The notes beneath the pieces were generated by a model. It saw nothing but the letters and a program-made list of their open reading frames with translations. It was not told the DNA's origin and searched no databases. A stretch of 38,709 nucleotides of DNA from Chryseobacterium gleum (GTDB lineage: Bacteria > Bacteroidota > Bacteroidia > Flavobacteriales_D > Crocinitomicaceae), in assembly GCA_945882095.1 (NCBI GenBank), contig CAMCWF010000022.1:1-38709 (forward strand). The letters run 5' to 3'. This document shows positions 33,654 to 38,709 of the stretch, piece after piece. Within the stretch, counting starts at the first letter, position 1. Every line of letters begins with the position of its first letter. A program made the translations under genes and the position numbers.

Positions 33654-36107
33654 ATGTCAGAGAAAACACCCGAAACCGCAGTCCCATCCATTGATTTTGA
33701 TACCTTCAGAAAAGAAGTATTAGCTGATTACCAACTTATTTGCGAATCGCGAGAAGCATCCCTTTTAGGAAGAAAAGAAGTGTTAACCGGAAAGGCGAAA
33801 TTTGGAATTTTCGGGGATGGAAAGGAGTTGGCACAAATCGCATTGGCGAAACAATTTCAAGATGGCGATTTTCGCTCAGGTTATTACCGCGACCAAACGT
33901 GGATGATGGCCATTGGCGCATTGAGTGTACAACAATATTTTTCAGGACTTTATGCCCACACCGATGTTGCCATTGAGCCTCAATCCGCAGGAAGACAGAT
34001 GGGGGGACATTTTGCCACACGCAGCTTGGATGAAAACGGAGAATGGAAAAACCTTATGGCCCAGAAAAACAGTTCGGCAGACATCTCGCCTACCGCTGGA
34101 CAAATGCCTAGGCTTCTTGGTTTGGCAATGGCCTCAAAGATGTACCGAAACAATCCTGGCCTACAAACCGATGCTTTTTCTAAATTCTCAAACCTAGGAA
34201 ACGAAGTGGCTTTTGGATCCATCGGCGACGCCTCCACCTCTGAAGGCCCCTTTTGGGAAACCATGAACGCTGCAGGCGTACTTCAAGTGCCCATGGTTAT
34301 GTCGGTTTGGGATGATGGATATGGTATTTCTGTACCCCGTTCTTTACAAACCACAAAAAACAGTATTTCTGAGGCTTTGGCCGGATTTCAACGAACGCCT
34401 GAAAAACCAGGATTTGAAATATTCACCACCAAAGGTTGGGATTATGCACACTTATGTCAAACGTATGAGCGTGCGGTTGCCCTTGCGCGTACCGAACACG
34501 TACCCGTGTTGATTCACGTACAAGAAGTAAACCAACCACAAGGACATTCCACCTCTGGATCCCATGAAAGATACAAATCCGAAGAGCGGATGCAATGGGA
34601 AAAAGATTTTGATTGTTTGGCAAAATTCAAGGACTGGATTTTAACCTTTGACGGAGGACCTGAAGCTTTGGCGGATGAAAACACGTTGAATGAAATTCAA
34701 GAAAAGGCCAAAAATGCCGTGAAGGATGCCAAAAACACCGCCTGGAACCTGCTTTCCAAAGAAATCAAAGACGAGGCCATTGTTTTGAATGATTTGCTCT
34801 CCACCTTGGCGCAAGAACAAAGTTTACATGCAACTTTACAAACTGAGATAACGGCACTGAACAACACAAAAGAACCCATCCGAAAGGACCTCTTCTTATT
34901 GGCGAGAAAAGTAATCCGTCAGTTGCGCAACACAGATTCTCCCACAAAACTGAAACTTTCTCAGTGGTTAGAAGCGCAAAAACAACTGAACCATGACCGA
35001 TACAACTCCTATTTATACAGTGAATCGGCCAAAAAAATCTATAATGTTCCCACGGTTGCTCCTACCTATGCAAATGAAATCCAAATGGAGGATGGAAGAA
35101 TCATTTTAAGGGAAAACTACCGAAAACTGATGGAAAAACATCCTGAAATATTGGTATTTGGTGAAGACGCAGGTAAAATTGGGGGGGTCAATCAATCTTT
35201 AGAAGGATTGCAAGATACATTTGGTGAACTTCGCGTCTTTGACACGGGCATTCGCGAATGCACCATCATTGGACAGGGCATCGGAATGGCCATGCGAGGT
35301 CTTCGTCCGATTGCAGAAATTCAATATTTAGATTACTTACTTTACGCCATTCAGGTTTTATCTGACGATTTGGCGACGGTACAATACAGAACCAAAGGAG
35401 GACAAAAAGCACCCTTAATCATAAGCACAAGAGGACACCGATTGGAAGGGGTTTGGCACAGCGGATCACCGATGGGAATGATCATCAACAGTTTACGTGG
35501 GATTCATGTTTGTGTTCCTAGAAACATGACCAAAGCTGCAGGTTTTTACAACACGTTAATGGCTTCCGATGAACCTGCTTTGGTTATCGAACCGCTGAAT
35601 GGCTATCGAATCAAAGAAAACATTCCAACCAACTTAGGAGAATTCACCAACGCATTAGGGGAAATTGAAGTGCTATGCGAAGGAAGTGATTTAACCATGG
35701 TTTCTTATGGCTCCACGTTGAATTTATGCTTACAAGCAATTCCAGCGCTACTTGAAATGGGTATTTCTGTAGAACTCATCGACATTCAAACCTTATTACC
35801 TTTCGACTTAAAACAGGGCATCGCGAAATCGTTGTCAAAAACCAACCGCTTAATGATCGTCGACGAGGATGTAAGCGCGGGAGCATCCGCCTTTATTTTG
35901 GAGAAAATCATGGTTGAACAAAACGGTTATTATCATTTGGATGCTGCGCCTGTTACGTTGAGCGCCAAAGACCACCGTCCTGCCTATGGCACGGATGGAG
36001 ATTATTTTTCCAAACCGAATTTGGACGACATCATTGAGACTGCGTATGCTTTAATGACCGATTCCGACCCGAGTATGTTTCCGAAATTGTTTCCACATGA
36101 ATCTTAG
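33654..36107 (+). CDS. Branched-chain 2-oxoacid dehydrogenase E1, fused alpha and beta subunits
   Basis: This protein of 817 residues joins the two E1 subunits in one chain. The alpha part (about 1-440) has the thiamine diphosphate site GSIGDASTSEGPFWETMNAA, followed by WDDGYGISVP. The beta part (about 470-800) has FGEDAGKIGGV, RVFDTGIRECTIIGQGIGMAMRGLRPIAEIQYLDYLLYAIQ and HRLEGVWHSGSPMGM. It decarboxylates 2-oxoacids, most likely from Val, Leu and Ile, and passes the acyl group to E2. Pyruvate is less likely. The E2 and E3 genes are not in the window. A G7 run is present at 35181-35187, but the frame is intact. Confidence 0.9.
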   Translation: MSEKTPETAVPSIDFDTFRKEVLADYQLICESREASLLGRKEVLTGKAKFGIFGDGKELAQIALAKQFQDGDFRSGYYRDQTWMMAIGALSVQQYFSGLYAHTDVAIEPQSAGRQMGGHFATRSLDENGEWKNLMAQKNSSADISPTAGQMPRLLGLAMASKMYRNNPGLQTDAFSKFSNLGNEVAFGSIGDASTSEGPFWETMNAAGVLQVPMVMSVWDDGYGISVPRSLQTTKNSISEALAGFQRTPEKPGFEIFTTKGWDYAHLCQTYERAVALARTEHVPVLIHVQEVNQPQGHSTSGSHERYKSEERMQWEKDFDCLAKFKDWILTFDGGPEALADENTLNEIQEKAKNAVKDAKNTAWNLLSKEIKDEAIVLNDLLSTLAQEQSLHATLQTEITALNNTKEPIRKDLFLLARKVIRQLRNTDSPTKLKLSQWLEAQKQLNHDRYNSYLYSESAKKIYNVPTVAPTYANEIQMEDGRIILRENYRKLMEKHPEILVFGEDAGKIGGVNQSLEGLQDTFGELRVFDTGIRECTIIGQGIGMAMRGLRPIAEIQYLDYLLYAIQVLSDDLATVQYRTKGGQKAPLIISTRGHRLEGVWHSGSPMGMIINSLRGIHVCVPRNMTKAAGFYNTLMASDEPALVIEPLNGYRIKENIPTNLGEFTNALGEIEVLCEGSDLTMVSYGSTLNLCLQAIPALLEMGISVELIDIQTLLPFDLKQGIAKSLSKTNRLMIVDEDVSAGASAFILEKIMVEQNGYYHLDAAPVTLSAKDHRPAYGTDGDYFSKPNLDDIIETAYALMTDSDPSMFPKLFPHES

Positions 36108-36639
36108 TCAATACCTTGCGCATGCGAAAGCTGCCGAGACAACCGCTGTTTATCCCGCGGATTACACTCAATACCTAACCATAAACGCCCAACGCTTCAA
36201 TCGCATTTACAACCATTTTGAATGCAGCGAAGCATTTCTATCCTTTGCAGAAAACGTGAAAACGGAAACGGAATGGGTCATCCTTACCGAGCCTTGGTGT
36301 GGGGATGCAGCACAGAACCTTCCTGTGTTAATTCGACTCATTGAAAAAATTGCGAATGCGAGGTATACTTTACAATTGCGAGACACAGATTCCGAAATCG
36401 AAAATTACCTTACCAACGGAGGGAAAGCCATTCCAAAGGTGATTGTAAGAAATGCAGCAGCTGAAGATTTATTTACTTGGGGACCCCGTCCCGAAAAGGC
36501 ACAAGCCTTATTTTGGGCGTTAAAGAATGGTGGAAAAACAATGGCAGAAATGCATGAAGGGTTGCATAAATGGTATGCAGATGACAAAGGCGCGTCGCTT
36601 GAAGCTGAGCTTTTATCTTTAATACGTCCCTTGCTTTAG
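36097..36639 (+). CDS. Thioredoxin-like protein with single active-site cysteine
   Basis: This protein of 180 residues has a thioredoxin fold. It has a strand WVILTEPWCGDAAQNLP with C68, and a cis-proline segment KAIPKVIV. The usual CxxC is CGDA here, so only the nucleophilic cysteine remains. No signal peptide is seen; it is likely cytosolic. It overlaps the E1 gene by 11 bases, so expression is coupled. Its job is unknown. It may handle a thiol or a bacillithiol-like adduct, or act as a binding protein. Confidence 0.8.
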   Translation: MNLSQYLAHAKAAETTAVYPADYTQYLTINAQRFNRIYNHFECSEAFLSFAENVKTETEWVILTEPWCGDAAQNLPVLIRLIEKIANARYTLQLRDTDSEIENYLTNGGKAIPKVIVRNAAAEDLFTWGPRPEKAQALFWALKNGGKTMAEMHEGLHKWYADDKGASLEAELLSLIRPLL

Positions 36640-37842
36640 TTGAGCCATAACCTCACTTGGGCCTGACCCCATCTCCATTCTAAAAGCGGCATAAAAAGGA
36701 TTGTAAGAAGAAAAACCACTTTCCCTTGCCAAGGCATCCATGGTATTTTTTGAGAGATAATCATCCTGCATTTTTTCGATGGCATAATGCACACGAATCT
36801 TTGAACGATAGTGGACAAAAGAGATGTCTGAATGGTATTTAAAAAAATACTGGAGGTAGGTTCTGGGTATGTTTAATTTTTCCGCAAAGGCAGTGGAGTT
36901 CATGTCTGGATTCTTAACGATCAAGTTCATTGCGGTTTTGGATTCTAGCTTTTTGACAATGTCTTTGATTTGGGAATTGACTTTTAGGGTCAGTTGGATG
37001 TCTTGTTTATTGTTAATCTCTTTGGGTAATGTGCGCCACTTGAAATCAGGTTTAATCGACTTGCTTTGCGGTACTTTGATCATTGAAACCGATTGGGAAG
37101 TGTCCTTCGGTCCATACAAAATTTCCGGTTGAAGAAACAATTGAACCATAAAAACAAAAGCCATCAAAGACCTCACATGATGAATATTAGGATGAACGAA
37201 TTCCTTTTGTGTAAGCAATTCGTACAAAAACATCAGACATACACTTAGCCCTAACACCGTACAAAAAATCAATAACTGTAAAAGCCAAAATCTAATCCAT
37301 CTCTCATTGGCAAACCAAAGTTCAGAACTAGGTTTCCCCCAAAAGAATGAATATAACACCTTTGAAGCCAGGTAGAGATGGTAAAAAATAAACATTGCCA
37401 CCACTGGAAAATTTATGGATCGGAGGATAGAGGTAGCCGATTGCACATCGGTTACGACGGAGCGCACTGATAGGTTAACAAAAAAGAGTATAATGGGTAT
37501 GGATATCGAAACCAAGACATAACGCACTGGTCTTTTTTCCAGGTGAAGAATGGAACGAACATACTGATATAATAAAACCACATTCAATAAAAACAATAAA
37601 TTATAAGGCTTTGGAACATCCCTAAATTCATTTTGCCATCCCAATTCATAACTAAAGGTAAAAACGTTGTGTATGAAATTTGTAAAGAAAATAACCAAAA
37701 GATAGACGTTAAAATACGTATTCCGTTTGATGTTAATCAATAAAATCAAAGCCACCAACAAGGATAATATCAAGGATGCAAATTGGAGGACAAGGCTTAT
37801 ATTCATAAATTCTATTGCATTTTCGGTTACTAAATTATGCAT
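36619..37842 (-). CDS. Membrane-bound AraC-family transcriptional regulator
   Basis: This protein of 407 residues has about seven membrane helices (about 15-255). A C-terminal AraC-type double helix-turn-helix follows (about 300-405; AFAEKLNIPRTYLQYFFKYH, then DALARESGFSSYNPFYAAFRMEMGSGPSEV). It senses an unknown signal in the membrane and binds DNA. A later start at Met-13 (37806) is possible. The end overlaps the convergent thioredoxin-like gene by 21 bases. It diverges from the surface protein gene at 37925 and may regulate it; that is inference. Confidence 0.9.
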   Translation of the reverse strand: MHNLVTENAIEFMNISLVLQFASLILSLLVALILLINIKRNTYFNVYLLVIFFTNFIHNVFTFSYELGWQNEFRDVPKPYNLLFLLNVVLLYQYVRSILHLEKRPVRYVLVSISIPIILFFVNLSVRSVVTDVQSATSILRSINFPVVAMFIFYHLYLASKVLYSFFWGKPSSELWFANERWIRFWLLQLLIFCTVLGLSVCLMFLYELLTQKEFVHPNIHHVRSLMAFVFMVQLFLQPEILYGPKDTSQSVSMIKVPQSKSIKPDFKWRTLPKEINNKQDIQLTLKVNSQIKDIVKKLESKTAMNLIVKNPDMNSTAFAEKLNIPRTYLQYFFKYHSDISFVHYRSKIRVHYAIEKMQDDYLSKNTMDALARESGFSSYNPFYAAFRMEMGSGPSEVMAQLKQGTY

Positions 37843-37901
37843 ATTTTAACTGAAAACAAAACCTACGAATGACCACCGGTTGGGCTTGAGAGATAATCCG
37901 G

Positions 37902-37909
37902 TATTTTCG
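37902..37909 (+). promoter_or_regulatory. Near-consensus -7 box (TATTTTCG) for the Ig-like surface protein
   Basis: TATTTTCG differs by one base from TAnnTTTG. GTTG stands 19 bases before it and differs by one from TTTG. It ends 15 bases before the ATG at 37925. A short inverted repeat, ACCGG-N17-CCGGT (37876-37902), covers the area between the two elements. Weak evidence. Confidence 0.28.
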
Positions 37910-37924
37910 TTCCAAATTATATCT

Positions 37925-38709
37925 ATGCGAACATTCTACTTGGTCCTCACACTGATTCTCACCAGTTTTTTCTTCAACTTAAACGCCCAAAACGGCAGTG
38001 TTGGTCAACCATTCACCTCCTTAGGGCAAGCGCAAAATGTGGCTACCGATGGTGTTTATTATTTTTCGCTTTCCGGCACAACGTTTAGCACCTACGTTCG
38101 CGTTGGCGGCTGGGTACAAGTAGCCATTGACTTTCGACCAGGTGTAGGAAATCTTCCACAATCTACTGCGTTGAACAATACGGTACGTGGTATTCTAAAC
38201 CCTACCGCGCTGAGCAAACTCGGAAGTGCAACAGTTACAAGGGTACTCACCAGCCATGGACAATTGGATGTCCAAAACACAAGACCAGGAATTATAACCC
38301 GAATCGTGAACAATCAAACCCTGCTAGCCACAGGAAACGACAATACCGACAATACCACCAATTGGACAGGTACCAATACGCTTAACACGTCTTTTGCAGC
38401 CTATGGCAATACTACGGCCTATGGATTAAATCAGAATATCTTTCATGCTGGAAATAATGGAGACGGGATCCATTGGATCCCATACTTTAACATGCAGCAA
38501 ATTAAAAACAGCGCCGGCGATATCCCAAATGGAGCATACTTTCAATTGTTGGTTCGTGCACCGATGGTGGCTGTAGTAACCGGTCCGATAATAAACACCC
38601 ATCCGTCAACAACAGCGCAATCAGTCTGTTTAAATGTGGCAACAACGGCATTGAGTGTTTCCGCTAGCAGTCCCAATGGCAGTGCCATTTCGTATCAATG
38701 GTATAGCAA
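37925..38709 (+). CDS. Secreted surface protein with Ig-like repeat, truncated by window end
   Basis: The reading frame begins at ATG 37925 with a signal peptide (about 1-22, ending NLNA) and runs open to the window end (261 codons, no stop). Residues about 30-220 are rich in Asn, Thr and Gly and are beta-like. From about 225 the motif NTHPST.AQSVCLNVATTALSVSAS followed by ISYQWYS marks the start of an Ig-like domain of the kind repeated in Bacteroidota surface proteins. More repeats and a T9SS sorting domain would be expected beyond the edge, but this cannot be seen here. Confidence 0.8.
   Translation, partial: MRTFYLVLTLILTSFFFNLNAQNGSVGQPFTSLGQAQNVATDGVYYFSLSGTTFSTYVRVGGWVQVAIDFRPGVGNLPQSTALNNTVRGILNPTALSKLGSATVTRVLTSHGQLDVQNTRPGIITRIVNNQTLLATGNDNTDNTTNWTGTNTLNTSFAAYGNTTAYGLNQNIFHAGNNGDGIHWIPYFNMQQIKNSAGDIPNGAYFQLLVRAPMVAVVTGPIINTHPSTTAQSVCLNVATTALSVSASSPNGSAISYQWYS

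Noticed and set aside
38092..38313. Open frame of 73 codons on the minus strand near the window end
   Set aside because: Antisense to the truncated surface protein, which has a good signal peptide and Ig-like motif.
1..38709. CRISPR arrays, tRNA or rRNA genes, insertion sequences, prophage or conjugation genes
   Set aside because: No regularly spaced direct repeats, tRNA-like cloverleaf, transposase, integrase or capsid-like products were recognised on reading both strands; a covariance-model search was not possible here.

Overview
The window looks like a chromosomal segment from a member of the Bacteroidota, most likely Flavobacteriales. The evidence is three cell-surface proteins with Sec signal peptides, one with a T9SS type A C-terminal signal and one with a gliding-associated type B C-terminal signal. 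A-rich start regions lack Shine-Dalgarno sequences, and several genes have TAnnTTTG (-7) boxes upstream. The housekeeping proteins also have Bacteroidota-like layouts, including a fused E1 alpha/beta and the order grpE-dnaJ-ABC-ppx. I see no rRNA, tRNA, CRISPR array, insertion sequence or phage module. No gene-free stretch reaches 300 bases; the longest is about 110.

Layout. Positions 1-3581 (+) hold the end of a lipid A acyltransferase and a large Asp-box/PKD T9SS protein. Positions 3585-6857 (-) hold a surface-glycan group: a Gfo/Idh oxidoreductase, a PEGA-like lipoprotein and a WcaJ-type phosphoglycosyltransferase. Positions 6872-10104 (-) are the thrS-infC-rpmI-rplT translation operon, with a candidate promoter, an internal hairpin and a terminator. 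Positions 10143-13900 (-) hold a LexA/CI-like XRE-S24 regulator and a coupled WG-repeat/TonB-like pair. An LpxO/aspartyl-hydroxylase-like gene (13944, +) meets a compact six-gene operon at 14592-19116 (-). That operon encodes ketosynthase III, ACP, ketosynthase III, SDR, GT2 and GNAT, and is the most interesting part of the window. Positions 19228-22187 (+) hold a small secreted protein coupled to a T9SS type B surface protein. After it come MsrB-MsrA, a VUT transporter and an NlpC/P60 hydrolase (-), then a MerR regulator (+). Positions 24816-32746 (-) are a long co-directional run: grpE, dnaJ, CPBP protease, ABC ATPase, ABC permease, Ppx/GppA, MscS, hotdog thioesterase, DUF1295 membrane enzyme. 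A CutC gene (-) diverges from a fused branched-chain 2-oxoacid dehydrogenase E1 (+), which overlaps a one-cysteine thioredoxin-like gene. A membrane AraC regulator (-) and a truncated Ig-like surface protein (+) close the window.

How the genes may work together. The six-gene operon contains what is needed to build a short beta-hydroxyacyl chain on a dedicated ACP and transfer it to a sugar amine, next to a polyprenyl-type glycosyltransferase. My working hypothesis is a dedicated N-acyl decoration pathway for a surface glycan or glycolipid. The WcaJ-type transferase, the Gfo/Idh enzyme and the lipid A acyltransferase show other envelope-glycan chemistry in the same window. The 24.8-32.8 kb run is consistent with an envelope and protein-stress block. 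Its DnaJ lacks two of the four zinc-binding cysteine motifs.
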